The notes: generated from the letters alone by a model not told the origin. A DNA stretch of 10,018 nucleotides from Ignavibacteriales bacterium (GCA_007280825.1 QYQI01000109.1:1-10018), one strand, 5' to 3'. Counted from the first letter of the stretch, positions 1 to 7,696 are shown. Made by a program: numbers and translations.

Positions 1-354
1 ACTCAAAACACCCTGGGCATAATTATCAACAGCTTTAGTCTCTTCATAAGAGTTAACAACAACTGATTTTTTTAAGGATTTCCGATCAATAATTTTATCA
101 GCGTTTTTGATTTCTATATCAAAGATAAATCCAGCTGTAAATTTATTATCATTTATTGTAAAGAATAATTCCTGAAATGGGATTCTATATGAAAAATAGC
201 AAACAGAAGAACTATCATAAAAGAAAATATTCTTCTCTAAAAAGATTGGTATTCTTAAAAACTGAAGGTGTCTTTCTCTTTGTTGTGCCGAGATAGTAAC
301 TAAAAAAGAAAGTAAAAAAAGGAAAGATATTTTTTTAAAATTCAATCGAACCAT
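1..354 (-). CDS. Exported protein, 5' part only; resembles the N-terminal region of GWxTD-domain proteins
   Basis: Only the first 118 codons lie in the window; the frame is open to the left edge. The product begins with a clear signal peptide (MVRLNFKK, then a hydrophobic core, with likely cleavage after ISA at residue 23), so it is exported. The mature part is beta-rich. It carries the pattern YRIPFQELFF around residues 55-65 and VVVNSYEETKAVDNYAQGV near residue 100. From memory, this looks like the region ahead of the GWxTD domain in periplasmic proteins of Ignavibacteria and related phyla; the GWxTD motif itself would lie outside the window. The gene follows rho by 16 nt, or 7 nt if an in-frame ATG at 361-363 is used. 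I prefer the ATG at 352-354 because it gives a compact signal peptide and has GGAA just upstream. The exported-protein call is solid; the family call is tentative. Confidence 0.6.
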   Translation of the reverse strand, partial: MVRLNFKKISFLFLLSFLVTISAQQRERHLQFLRIPIFLEKNIFFYDSSSVCYFSYRIPFQELFFTINDNKFTAGFIFDIEIKNADKIIDRKSLKKSVVVNSYEETKAVDNYAQGVLS

Positions 355-370
355 GCTTTCCATAAATTGA

Positions 371-1624
371 TTAACTATTCATACTAAGCATGAATTCTTT
401 ATTATTTTTTGTCCCTCTCATTTTATCTAAAAGAAATTCCATTGCTTCTGCAGGATCATAATCACTGATGATTTTCCTTAGGATCCATACTTTGCTTAGT
501 TCATCTTCTTTCATCAATAATTCTTCTTTTCGAGTGCTTGATTTATTAACATCAATAGCCGGAAAAATTCTTTTATCAGAAAGTGATCTATCCAAAACCA
601 ATTCCATATTACCAGTACCTTTAAATTCTTCAAATATTACTTCATCCATTCTACTGCCTGTATCTACCAAAGCTGTTCCAATAATCGTAAGACTTCCTCC
701 GTCTTCAGTATTTCTTGCCGCGCCAAAAAATCTTTTTGGTTTATGAAGTGCATTTGCATCAACGCCTCCGGAAAGTATTCTTCCGCTATGAGGTATAACT
801 GTGTTATGTGCACGGGCAAGTCGGGTAATTGAATCTAACAAGATCACAACATCATCTCCAGCTTCAACCATTCGTTTTGCTTTTTCAATAACCATGTTTG
901 CAACTTGTACGTGGCGTTCTGCTGGTTCATCAAATGTAGAGCTTATAACTTCCGCCTGGACAGAACGCTGCATGTCTGTTACTTCTTCCGGTCGTTCATC
1001 AATCAGCAACATAATTATTTTTACTTCAGGGTGATTTCTTGTTAAAGAGTTAGCAATTTTTTGTAATAGTACGGTTTTACCGGCTTTAGGAGGAGAAACT
1101 ATCAACCCTCTCTGTCCTTTCCCAATCGGTGAAAGCATATCTATGATACGCATCGAATACTCACCAGGAGCTGACTCCAATTTTAATCTTTTCGTAGGAT
1201 AAAGCGGAGTTAAGTTATCAAATAAAGTTCTTTCGCGGATAGCTTCCGGATCTTTTCCATTAACAGCTTCAACACGTAATAAAGCAAAAAATCTTTCACC
1301 TTCCTTTGGCGGACGAACCTGCCCGCTTACAAAATCACCTGTTCTTAAGCTGAACCTTTTGATTTGAGAAGGTGAAACATAAATATCATCCGGCGACGGA
1401 AGGTAATTATAATCCGCCGAACGCAAGAAACCATATCCGTCGGCTAAGACTTCCAATACTCCTTTTGAAAAAGTAAGACCGTCTTTTTGTGATTGCGCTT
1501 CTAAAATTTTGAAGATGAGTTCTTGTTTGCGGAGATCGCTGTAACTGGCAATTGAAAAATCTTTAGCGATTTTGTAGAGGTCTACAATCTTTTTTGATTG
1601 CAGCTCTGAGATATCCATTGGCAT
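371..1624 (-). CDS. rho: Transcription termination factor Rho
   Basis: Rho is the hexameric RNA-dependent ATPase that loads on nascent RNA and releases RNA polymerase. At 417 residues it has the usual compact length. An N-terminal helical domain (about 1-48) is followed by the cold-shock-like primary RNA site (GYGFLRS at 63-69, then YLPSPDDIYVSPSQI at 74-88). The ATPase core has Walker A PPKAGKT at 178-184, LLIDERPEEVTDMQR at 206-220 with the catalytic-glutamate position E210, Walker B ILLD at 261-264, DSITRLARA at 264-272, and the RNA-contacting Q-loop region ALHKPKRFFGAARN at 292-305. All key residues look intact. The start is the ATG at 1622-1624, with AGGA about 7 nt upstream; an ATG two codons later is an alternative. 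A 148-nt gap from folC suggests a separate promoter. The large N-terminal insertion known from some Bacteroides Rho proteins is absent. Confidence 0.98.
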   Translation of the reverse strand: MPMDISELQSKKIVDLYKIAKDFSIASYSDLRKQELIFKILEAQSQKDGLTFSKGVLEVLADGYGFLRSADYNYLPSPDDIYVSPSQIKRFSLRTGDFVSGQVRPPKEGERFFALLRVEAVNGKDPEAIRERTLFDNLTPLYPTKRLKLESAPGEYSMRIIDMLSPIGKGQRGLIVSPPKAGKTVLLQKIANSLTRNHPEVKIIMLLIDERPEEVTDMQRSVQAEVISSTFDEPAERHVQVANMVIEKAKRMVEAGDDVVILLDSITRLARAHNTVIPHSGRILSGGVDANALHKPKRFFGAARNTEDGGSLTIIGTALVDTGSRMDEVIFEEFKGTGNMELVLDRSLSDKRIFPAIDVNKSSTRKEELLMKEDELSKVWILRKIISDYDPAEAMEFLLDKMRGTKNNKEFMLSMNS

Positions 1625-1772
1625 GAGTGAGTCCTATTGCTTGTGAGAAATTCTTGGTAGTATTCATTATTGATTTACAATCTGAGGATTTCGATAATTG
1701 ATAATAGTGAATTAATTATAAACTGAAGACTATTGAGGCACGGGTGAAAATTAATCTCCCTATACCACTTTG
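1625..1772 (-). promoter_or_regulatory. rho leader and candidate promoter region
   Basis: This is the largest gap within the minus-strand gene run, between the folC stop and the rho start. Read on the minus strand it contains a perfect TATAAT (plus-strand ATTATA, 1715-1720), about 90 nt before the rho start. No convincing -35 element lies 16-18 nt upstream of it. I see no GC-rich hairpin followed by a T tract, so folC shows no obvious intrinsic terminator here, and rho may also be reached by read-through. The promoter is inferred from spacing and one hexamer only. Confidence 0.3.
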
Positions 1773-3035
1773 TCAAGCACTTTTTTCTAACATTTTACTT
1801 TTTATTTCACCCAGTAGATACATGCTTCCAAGCACTACCAGGCACTTATCTGTACGTTCATTGAAGAAATCCTGAACAAATTTAGACCCATTTTGAACAA
1901 TATTTATCTGCATCCCAACTGAATGGGCTATTACTTCTATCTCACCAGGTGTAGCTGAACGGTCTATATCAATTTTTGTTACAACTATCCGGTTAAAATA
2001 AGGTTTGAGCAACTCAAGCATCTCACGGATTGATTTGTCTTTCATAACACCAAAAAGTAAAATTCTTTCTTTATAAGAATTATATTCTTTTGAAAATTCT
2101 TCAATGAACGATTTAACTCCTTCAGGGTTATGTGCTGAATCAAAAATGATTTTTGGTTTATTGCAAATTATCTCGTAACGACCTTGGATTCCGGAATTCA
2201 CAATTACATTTTTAATTCCTCTGGAAATAATAATTCCGTCTTCTTGATTTAGACATTGAGAGATTGTTTTAACTGCTAATGCTGCATTATATAGCTGATG
2301 AGCACCACGAAGTGGAGTTGAATAGATCGAGAAGGATTTTTTCTGCATACCTACTATTAATCTGTCACCTTCGATGGTAGTGAAATCATTGATCAAGTTA
2401 TAATCACAATTAAGTTCTTTTGCTCTATTACGAATTATCTTCTCAGGCTCAACAGCAATTCTACCAACAAAGACTCTGGAATTTTGTTTTATAATTCCGG
2501 CTTTCTCAAAAGCAATTTTTTCAAGTGTATCACCTAAATGCTGGGTATGTTCCAAACTAATTGATGTAATCACCGAAGCGATTGGATTAATAACATTTGT
2601 GGAATCCAGTCTTCCCCCAAGTCCGGTTTCGATAACTGCATAATCAACTTTCTGTTCATAAAAATATTTGAAAGCAAGCACGGTAGTGATTTCAAAAAAA
2701 GTAGGTTCGTACTTTTTAATATAATCTTCAAGTTCTGTTACAAATTTTGCAACATATTCATCATCAATCATAACTCCGTTAATTCTTATCCGTTCATTAA
2801 ATTTCACAAAATGAGGTGACGTATAAAGACCAACTCGGTATCCGGATTCCATTAGTAAACTTGACATGAATGAAGCAGTACTTCCTTTACCGTTTGAGCC
2901 CGCAATATGAAATGTTTTAAATTTTTCATGTGGATTACCAATTCTCTCCAATAACTGAAGCGTGCTATCCAGCCCAAGTTTTATTCCGAATTGGTGAAGT
3001 GAAAAAAGTTTTTCAAGTGAGGATTTTATATCCAT
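1773..3035 (-). CDS. folC: Bifunctional folylpolyglutamate synthase / dihydrofolate synthase
   Basis: This cytoplasmic Mur-ligase-fold enzyme joins L-glutamate to dihydropteroate and extends the glutamate tail of folates, using ATP. The 420-residue length is normal for FolC. Motifs seen: P-loop GSNGKGST at 46-53, YTSPH at 71-75, ERIRINGV at 81-88, FFEITT at 113-118, ETGLGGRLDSTN at 136-147 (family pattern GLGGxxDxTN), EHTQHLG at 162-168, FEKAGIIK at 176-183, which contains the lysine of the EKAGI motif, GRYE at 285-288, and FDSAHNPEG at 298-306, a hallmark of the C-terminal ligase domain. The start is an ATG 2 nt after the pyrD stop (TAA-GT-ATG). No Shine-Dalgarno sequence is visible, so translation probably depends on coupling to pyrD. 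The sequence alone does not show whether both activities are kept. Confidence 0.95.
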   Translation of the reverse strand: MDIKSSLEKLFSLHQFGIKLGLDSTLQLLERIGNPHEKFKTFHIAGSNGKGSTASFMSSLLMESGYRVGLYTSPHFVKFNERIRINGVMIDDEYVAKFVTELEDYIKKYEPTFFEITTVLAFKYFYEQKVDYAVIETGLGGRLDSTNVINPIASVITSISLEHTQHLGDTLEKIAFEKAGIIKQNSRVFVGRIAVEPEKIIRNRAKELNCDYNLINDFTTIEGDRLIVGMQKKSFSIYSTPLRGAHQLYNAALAVKTISQCLNQEDGIIISRGIKNVIVNSGIQGRYEIICNKPKIIFDSAHNPEGVKSFIEEFSKEYNSYKERILLFGVMKDKSIREMLELLKPYFNRIVVTKIDIDRSATPGEIEVIAHSVGMQINIVQNGSKFVQDFFNERTDKCLVVLGSMYLLGEIKSKMLEKSA

Positions 3036-3037
3036 AC

Positions 3038-3949
3038 TTAGATTTGATATGAACCTGTTAACTCAGAAATATTTTGTATTGAATTTTGTTCGCAATAAGT
3101 TTTTAAGCCTTCAACGATTTCAACCCCGGCATTTGGATTAATAAAGTTTACAGTACCAATTTGGAATGCTGAAGCGCCAACGATCATCATTTCAACTGCA
3201 TCTTTCCAATCCATAATTCCGCCGATGCCTATTATAGGAATATCAACATTGCGTTTTATCTCAAGAACTTTTGCAAGTGCTACCGGTTTAATTGCTGGAC
3301 CGGATAATCCCCCCGTAATATTTTTTATTTTTGGTTGTTTAGTATAAATATCAAAAGCGGTTCCAACCAAAGTATTTATTGCTGAAACACCATCGCCTCC
3401 ATTTTCTTTAACTACTCTTGCAAAATCAGAAATGTGCGAAACATTCGGTGAGAGTTTTATAAATATTGGTTTATTTGTAACAGCTTTAACTTTTTCTGTT
3501 ATTCTTCCGACTATATTCAGATCATTTCCAAATTCAAGTCCGCCCTCTTTAACATTGGGACAGGAAACATTTATTTCAAATGCATGGATAGCTTCTTCTT
3601 GAGTTAATATTCTCGTACATTCAACATACTCCTCAATTGAACTCGCTGCAATATTACAGATCAAAGTTGTGCTCAGCTTTTTTAGAAAAGGAATTTTATC
3701 ATTAAGGAAAGATTCAACACCAACATTAGCAAGACCAATAGCATTCAACATTCCCGAAGGTGTTTCTGTTATTCTTGGAGGAGGATTACCTTTACGCGGT
3801 TTTAGTGATAAAGATTTAGTTACAATTCCGCCAAGTTTGTTCAAGTCGGTAAATTCAGCTATCTCATTTCCATAGCCGACAGTTCCTGAAGCTAATAGAA
3901 CCGGGTTCTTAAGTCTTAGTCCGGCAATATTTACAGATAGATCAACCAT
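3038..3949 (-). CDS. pyrD: Dihydroorotate dehydrogenase, class 1B catalytic subunit (PyrD/PyrDB)
   Basis: This FMN-binding TIM barrel oxidises dihydroorotate to orotate, the fourth step of de novo pyrimidine synthesis. At 303 residues it fits class 1. Motifs seen: NPVLLASGTVGYG at 15-27 (substrate and FMN region), NAIGLANVG at 69-77, ICNIAA at 97-102, and the active-site loop NVSCPNVKEGG at 127-137. Cys130 is the catalytic base expected in class 1B; class 2 enzymes use serine. Phosphate-binding motifs follow: GGLSGPAIKP at 213-222, GIGGI at 241-245 and GASAFQIGT at 258-266. The start is an ATG 2 nt after the pyrK stop (TAA-AT-ATG). The adjacent pyrK supplies the electron-transfer subunit, which confirms the 1B assignment and implies NAD+ as acceptor rather than quinone or fumarate. 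No ribosome binding site is evident, so coupling to pyrK is likely. Confidence 0.97.
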   Translation of the reverse strand: MVDLSVNIAGLRLKNPVLLASGTVGYGNEIAEFTDLNKLGGIVTKSLSLKPRKGNPPPRITETPSGMLNAIGLANVGVESFLNDKIPFLKKLSTTLICNIAASSIEEYVECTRILTQEEAIHAFEINVSCPNVKEGGLEFGNDLNIVGRITEKVKAVTNKPIFIKLSPNVSHISDFARVVKENGGDGVSAINTLVGTAFDIYTKQPKIKNITGGLSGPAIKPVALAKVLEIKRNVDIPIIGIGGIMDWKDAVEMMIVGASAFQIGTVNFINPNAGVEIVEGLKTYCEQNSIQNISELTGSYQI

Positions 3950-3951
3950 AT

Positions 3952-4710
3952 TTATAATTTAACTGATTTAGCTTCAAACACAGGACCATCTTTGCATACA
4001 AGCAAATAAGATTCTCCATTAGTTGGATCAATCGGACATCCCTGGCAAATCCCGAATCCGCATGCCATTGCACATTCTACCGAAATCTGGCAGTCATAAT
4101 TATTTTCTACACAATAATTCTGTAATGCTTTCAACATTGGAGTTGGTCCGCACGCAAATATTCTAAATTTATTCTGTGAAATGTTTTTAATCTCTCTTTT
4201 TAATAATTCTACTACAGTACCGTGAAATCCTTCCGAACCGTCGTCAGTTGCTGCTAAAACATTCTTCAATCCTTTCGTAACAATATTTTTCTTTGATCTT
4301 CCTCCGATCAAACTGATTACTTTTTTATTTGAGGAAAGATTCTTCACCAAAAATGGGAATGGTGCAACACCAAGTCCGCCGGCAACAATTACGGCTGTAT
4401 CATAACCTTCTTTATAATCAAATCCGTTTCCTAATGGACCAAGGAGTTCTAGTGATTCTCCCGGTTTCTTTTCGGATATTAATTTTGTCCCATCTCCATG
4501 TATATCGAATAGAAAAAAAAGAAAATCACCTTCAATATCGCAGATACTAAATGGTCTTCGTAAAAGCGGAAAAGAATTTTCAGAAACTTTGATATTGCAA
4601 AATTGTCCCGGTTTTGCAAGCAAAGCAATAGAGGGAGATAATACTTTTATTAGAAATATGTTATCGGATATCTTTTGAACTGATTCAACTTTAGATTTCT
4701 CTACGTACAA
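3952..4710 (-). CDS. pyrK: Dihydroorotate dehydrogenase B, FAD/[2Fe-2S] electron-transfer subunit
   Basis: PyrK passes electrons from the FMN of PyrD through a [2Fe-2S] cluster and FAD to NAD+. The 252-residue protein has a flavin-reductase FAD domain (LLRRPFSICD at 49-58, the RxFS flavin motif; GPLGNGF at 91-97) and a nucleotide-binding domain (VIVAGGLGVAP at 107-117, GGRSKKN at 136-142, FACGPTPML at 185-193). The C-terminal cluster loop contains MACGFGICQGC. The four expected ligands are Cys217, Cys222, Cys225 and Cys239. Cys213 is an additional cysteine just outside this pattern. The start codon is TTG (plus-strand CAA, 4708-4710): the frame has no ATG before the upstream in-frame TAA, and a purine-rich AAGAAAGAG lies just ahead. 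The preceding 71-nt AT-rich gap could hold an internal promoter, but I see no clear one. Confidence 0.95.
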   Translation of the reverse strand: MYVEKSKVESVQKISDNIFLIKVLSPSIALLAKPGQFCNIKVSENSFPLLRRPFSICDIEGDFLFFLFDIHGDGTKLISEKKPGESLELLGPLGNGFDYKEGYDTAVIVAGGLGVAPFPFLVKNLSSNKKVISLIGGRSKKNIVTKGLKNVLAATDDGSEGFHGTVVELLKREIKNISQNKFRIFACGPTPMLKALQNYCVENNYDCQISVECAMACGFGICQGCPIDPTNGESYLLVCKDGPVFEAKSVKL

Positions 4711-4781
4711 GAATTTTCTCTTTCTTGAAATGAATTAAATTTATTTATGAATAATTAATGATAATGAGAGGTTTTCCAACT

Positions 4782-5414
4782 CTATAATTTCTTTGAGTAC
4801 TTTTCTTCTATTGCTTTAATCTTATCCAAACGTTTTTGATGCCGGTCTCCTAAGAATTTAGATGAGAGCCAAACTTCTGTAATTGATTTTATTGTTTCCT
4901 CACCTAAAGATCTTGCACCGACTGCCAGCACATTTGCATCATTATGTTCTCGTGAACTCTTTGCTGAAAATTCATTGTAACAAGTTGCTGCGCGTATTCC
5001 AGGAATTTTATTTGCAGTTATTGCCGATGGGATTCCTGTTGCGTCAATCAGTATTCCGTAATTCACTTCACCGATTGCTACTCTGTTAGCTACATTGAAT
5101 GCAATATCCGGATAATCAACTGCATCTTCTGTAAAAGTACCGACATCAATTATATCATAACCTTTCTGTTTCAGGAAATCAAAAATAATTTTTTTAATTT
5201 TTACACCGGTATGATCTGAACCTATTGCAATTTCTACTTGAGAATTTGGAACTGATGATGAAGAAGATGATTCACTTTCAACAATCCTTAAACCGGAATG
5301 AAAAATTCTATCCTTTGCAAGCGGAGTTAGTACAGATCCTTTTTCAACTACGATCTCTTTATTTCCGCTTTGAATAACTTTCTTAACATCATCTTCTGTA
5401 ATTAATCTTGTCAT
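4782..5414 (-). CDS. rpiB: RpiB/LacAB-family sugar-phosphate isomerase homologue with an N-terminal extension
   Basis: RpiB interconverts ribose 5-phosphate and ribulose 5-phosphate, and relatives act on other sugar phosphates. At 210 residues this one exceeds the usual length of about 150. Residues 60-210 are the RpiB domain: GSDHTGVKIK at 65-74, DYPDIA at 100-105, GILIDATGIPS at 120-130, ANKIPGIRAATCYN at 134-147, SREHNDANVLAVGAR at 154-168, and DRHQKR at 190-195. Asp124 occupies the place of the catalytic cysteine of E. coli RpiB (GILICGTG), so ribose-5-phosphate activity is uncertain. His68 and His157 positions are kept. Residues 1-46 form a small separate domain (RLITEDDVKKV, then VLTPLAKDRI at 28-37), joined by a linker with six consecutive serines (49-54). 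From memory, that domain resembles the start of EutQ and of some microcompartment-associated enzymes. No shell protein genes are in the window. The gene lies 22 nt after manC without a visible Shine-Dalgarno sequence. Confidence 0.85.
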   Translation of the reverse strand: MTRLITEDDVKKVIQSGNKEIVVEKGSVLTPLAKDRIFHSGLRIVESESSSSSSVPNSQVEIAIGSDHTGVKIKKIIFDFLKQKGYDIIDVGTFTEDAVDYPDIAFNVANRVAIGEVNYGILIDATGIPSAITANKIPGIRAATCYNEFSAKSSREHNDANVLAVGARSLGEETIKSITEVWLSSKFLGDRHQKRLDKIKAIEEKYSKKL

Positions 5415-5436
5415 TACGTAATTGATCTAGATTTAG

Positions 5437-6504
5437 TTAGACTAATTCATTTCTCTTATTCATTTTTAGATAGTCTACAACTTCTCTTACATCCTGAGCG
5501 TTATTTCTATCGCAAACCAGCAACGCTTGGCTCGTATTAATGATTACTAAATTTTCAACACCGATAACTGCAGTAAATTTTCTTGGTGAGAAGATGTACG
5601 AGCTAAATGTTTTTTCAGTGTAAACATCGCCTATAATAGCATTCCCATCTTCATCCTTTTCAGAGATTTCATATACAGCTTCCCAATTTCCTACATCGTT
5701 CCAATAAAAATCTGCTTTTGTAAGATAAACATTATCCGATTTCTCCATCACACCGTAATCAATCGAAATGCTTTTAAGTTGCCCGTACACAAGTACAACT
5801 TGTTTTTCAAAATCATTTGTACCGATGCACTCTTCAATTTTATCAAGTCCGTCTGATAGATCAGGCAAATGTTTTTGAATTTCTCCGAGAATAGTCTCAA
5901 CATGCCAAATAAATATTCCCGAGTTCCACAAGAAATCTCCCGATTCAATAAATTGTCTTGCAGTTGCAAGATTTGGTTTCTCTGCGAAAGTCACCACCTT
6001 ATAAATGTTGTTATCAATTCCCTTTTCATCAAATTGAATATATCCATAGCCGGTCTCAGGACGATTTGGAGTTATACCGATCGTTACTAATCCTTTTGAT
6101 TTATAAGCATAATCTGCAGCCGTAGAAAGACATCTTCTAAATTGTTCTTCATCTTTTATCAAGTGGTCTGCAGGTAAAGTAATTGTAACTGCATCCGGAT
6201 TTTTACTTTTGATAATGACTGATGCAAGTCCGATACAAGCAGCGGTATTTTTCCCAAACGGTTCATCAATAATATTTTCTTCCGGGATTTGCGGCAACTG
6301 TTCCTTAACTCTCATCTTCTGTACTTTATTCGTAACAATATAAATATGATCATTCGCGACCAATCCTTCCAATCGTTTTGCTGTATCTTGTATCATCGTG
6401 TTTTCGCCAAATATTCGGATCAATTGTTTCGGTTTTTTCTCTTTACTTCTTGGCCAAAATCTTGAACCTACTCCGCCTGCCATAATAACAGCAAATAATT
6501 CCAT
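5437..6504 (-). CDS. manC: Mannose-1-phosphate guanylyltransferase
   Basis: ManC makes GDP-mannose from GTP and mannose 1-phosphate, feeding glycan, capsule or LPS-type synthesis. The 355 residues are a single nucleotidyltransferase domain with its short C-terminal beta part. It lacks the fused phosphomannose isomerase cupin found in longer bifunctional ManC enzymes. Motifs seen: the nucleotide-binding signature GGVGSRFWPRSKEKKPKQ at 10-27, EPFGKNTAACIGLA at 81-94, PADH at 111-114 (metal-binding aspartate D113), FAEKP at 173-177, LWNSGIFIW at 192-200, SIDYGVMEKS at 247-256, and WNDVGNW at 268-274. These together are typical of GDP-mannose pyrophosphorylases. The ATG follows the stop of the preceding gene directly (TAA-ATG). 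AAGGA (plus-strand 6512-6516) lies 7 nt upstream, inside that gene's end, which indicates translational coupling. Confidence 0.95.
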   Translation of the reverse strand: MELFAVIMAGGVGSRFWPRSKEKKPKQLIRIFGENTMIQDTAKRLEGLVANDHIYIVTNKVQKMRVKEQLPQIPEENIIDEPFGKNTAACIGLASVIIKSKNPDAVTITLPADHLIKDEEQFRRCLSTAADYAYKSKGLVTIGITPNRPETGYGYIQFDEKGIDNNIYKVVTFAEKPNLATARQFIESGDFLWNSGIFIWHVETILGEIQKHLPDLSDGLDKIEECIGTNDFEKQVVLVYGQLKSISIDYGVMEKSDNVYLTKADFYWNDVGNWEAVYEISEKDEDGNAIIGDVYTEKTFSSYIFSPRKFTAVIGVENLVIINTSQALLVCDRNNAQDVREVVDYLKMNKRNELV

Positions 6505-7374
6505 TTATCTTTCCTTCTGTTTTGGAGAAATGGTCTTACCAAAATTTTCTGCACGAGTTAAATAATTTGTTATATCAACCTCTTTGCCGCGAACTACTGC
6601 AACAATAACAATTAAACATGCGCGTAATGATTCAACTACATTGGAACTTGGAGCAATTTTTTTTTGATTAATTAATTCCAAACCTTTTGCGAAAATGCTG
6701 TGCATATTTGATAGTATCTCAAATCCTACCTTCTTAGATAGCTCGGCATTTTCAAACATTATTTTAATGTGACTGTTAATTTCGTTTTCTGTGTATTCAT
6801 ATTTTAGAACACGGTTTAGGAATGGATCAAGCTCTTTTACGGGTCTCAAAACTTTTTCTTCAAAGTTTTCAAAATTGAAATCGTTTTCTTTATTAAGTTC
6901 TTCAAAGATTATCGCTTCCCTTAATTCATCAGCACGCGATCTTCTCGGTAGTTCAATTTCCGGCGGTGATTGAACAATAGTATCAAATGAATTTATTTTT
7001 TGATTGGTTAGATCAATATTTAATCCGCTGATATCAAATTTCTGAAATGACATTCTGGTTGCCTGCGGAGTAAAAATATCAAGTACTCCATTCAGTTCTT
7101 TAACCAGACCGTAACTATGCTCTTTGAATTTATCCGATAGCTTCACAAACTCAATCTTACCGTTATCAATAAAATTCTGAAGATCGCCGAGTTTGATACC
7201 AAGTTTTGAAAGCTCTGTAATTTTCTTGAAGTTTTTGATTTCTTCAGAAAGAGATTCGCAGTTGTTCAATCTTTCACGGAGAATTGCTACAGTTTCAATT
7301 TTCTCCGAGCTTAAACGAAGGTTATTGGCTGCTGCTACAATGCATTGTATGATATATTGTTTAGCCAGGTCCAA
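6505..7374 (-). CDS. Uncharacterised helical protein upstream of manC
   Basis: I do not recognise a named family for this 289-residue protein. It has no signal peptide and is predicted by eye to be mostly helical and charged. An N-terminal helical section (about 1-100) contains heptad-like stretches such as ETVAILRERLNNCESLSEEI (27-46). A middle segment (105-148), with proline and polar residues, includes PPEIELPRRSR and looks like a linker. A second helical section spans about 149-272. It ends in the hydrophobic run ACLIVIVAVV (252-261), followed by RGKEVDITNYLTRAENFG (262-279). That run is too short to be a confident membrane span. The start is TTG (plus-strand CAA, 7372-7374): an in-frame TAA lies four codons upstream, and the first internal ATG would remove over 100 residues. 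It is the first gene of the minus-strand run and abuts manC with no spacer, so a role linked to cell-envelope glycan synthesis is possible but unproven. Confidence 0.8.
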   Translation of the reverse strand: MDLAKQYIIQCIVAAANNLRLSSEKIETVAILRERLNNCESLSEEIKNFKKITELSKLGIKLGDLQNFIDNGKIEFVKLSDKFKEHSYGLVKELNGVLDIFTPQATRMSFQKFDISGLNIDLTNQKINSFDTIVQSPPEIELPRRSRADELREAIIFEELNKENDFNFENFEEKVLRPVKELDPFLNRVLKYEYTENEINSHIKIMFENAELSKKVGFEILSNMHSIFAKGLELINQKKIAPSSNVVESLRACLIVIVAVVRGKEVDITNYLTRAENFGKTISPKQKER

Positions 7375-7526
7375 TGTTAGTCTTTATTAATTGTAGGAAC
7401 TCTTTTGGTTAAATTATTTTTTTATGTAGATGTATTAAATACTTTAAAATTTACGTGATAAATGTAAGGAATTTTACGGATTAATTTCAGAGCATATTAG
7501 AATAGCTGTTGGATTAAAATCTGTAA

Positions 7527-7558
7527 TAAACTGAACTTCCCGTCATAAAATCAGTTTA
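7527..7558. repeat. 8-bp perfect inverted repeat
   Basis: TAAACTGA (7527-7534) and TCAGTTTA (7551-7558) are exact reverse complements separated by 16 nt. As an RNA hairpin this would be weak, because the stem is AT-rich and the loop is long. A dimeric repressor site is about equally plausible. No T tract follows on either strand that would suggest a terminator. Confidence 0.5.
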
Positions 7559-7627
7559 GAAAAGAAAAAATCTATGATCTGATACAGATTACCAGAATTC
7601 ATTCCAAGTACTAAAGGAAATGATTCT

Positions 7628-7665
7628 TTCGAATAGTTGCTACTTTTATTTATACAACTATCGAA
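7628..7665. repeat. Imperfect inverted repeat with 11 paired positions and one bulge
   Basis: The left arm TTCGAATAGTTG (7628-7639) pairs with the right arm CAACTATCGAA (7655-7665), leaving one unpaired A in the left arm and a 15-nt AT-rich loop. TGAT also recurs beyond both arms in reverse-complement register (7621-7624, and ATCA at 7667-7670). It is the longest inverted repeat in the intergenic region. It lies about 170 nt upstream of the plus-strand gene and could be a regulator site or an RNA stem-loop. Confidence 0.6.
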
Positions 7666-7696
7666 TATCACTTCTAAACTTCCTTTGCCTTAAAAC

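Noticed and set aside
468..1034. Plus-strand open frames of 92 and 77 codons opposite rho
   Set aside because: They lie entirely antisense to a fully conserved rho coding sequence, have no ribosome binding site and look like no known protein. They are by-products of rho codon use.
4711..4781. Possible terminator after rpiB (AGAG...CTCT around an internal GG-AAAA-CC)
   Set aside because: The stem is short and interrupted and no T tract follows in the direction of transcription, so it is not a credible intrinsic terminator.
5748..6090. Alternative frames inside manC on both strands
   Set aside because: The manC frame carries all nucleotidyltransferase motifs across this stretch. The other frames show no motif or start signal.
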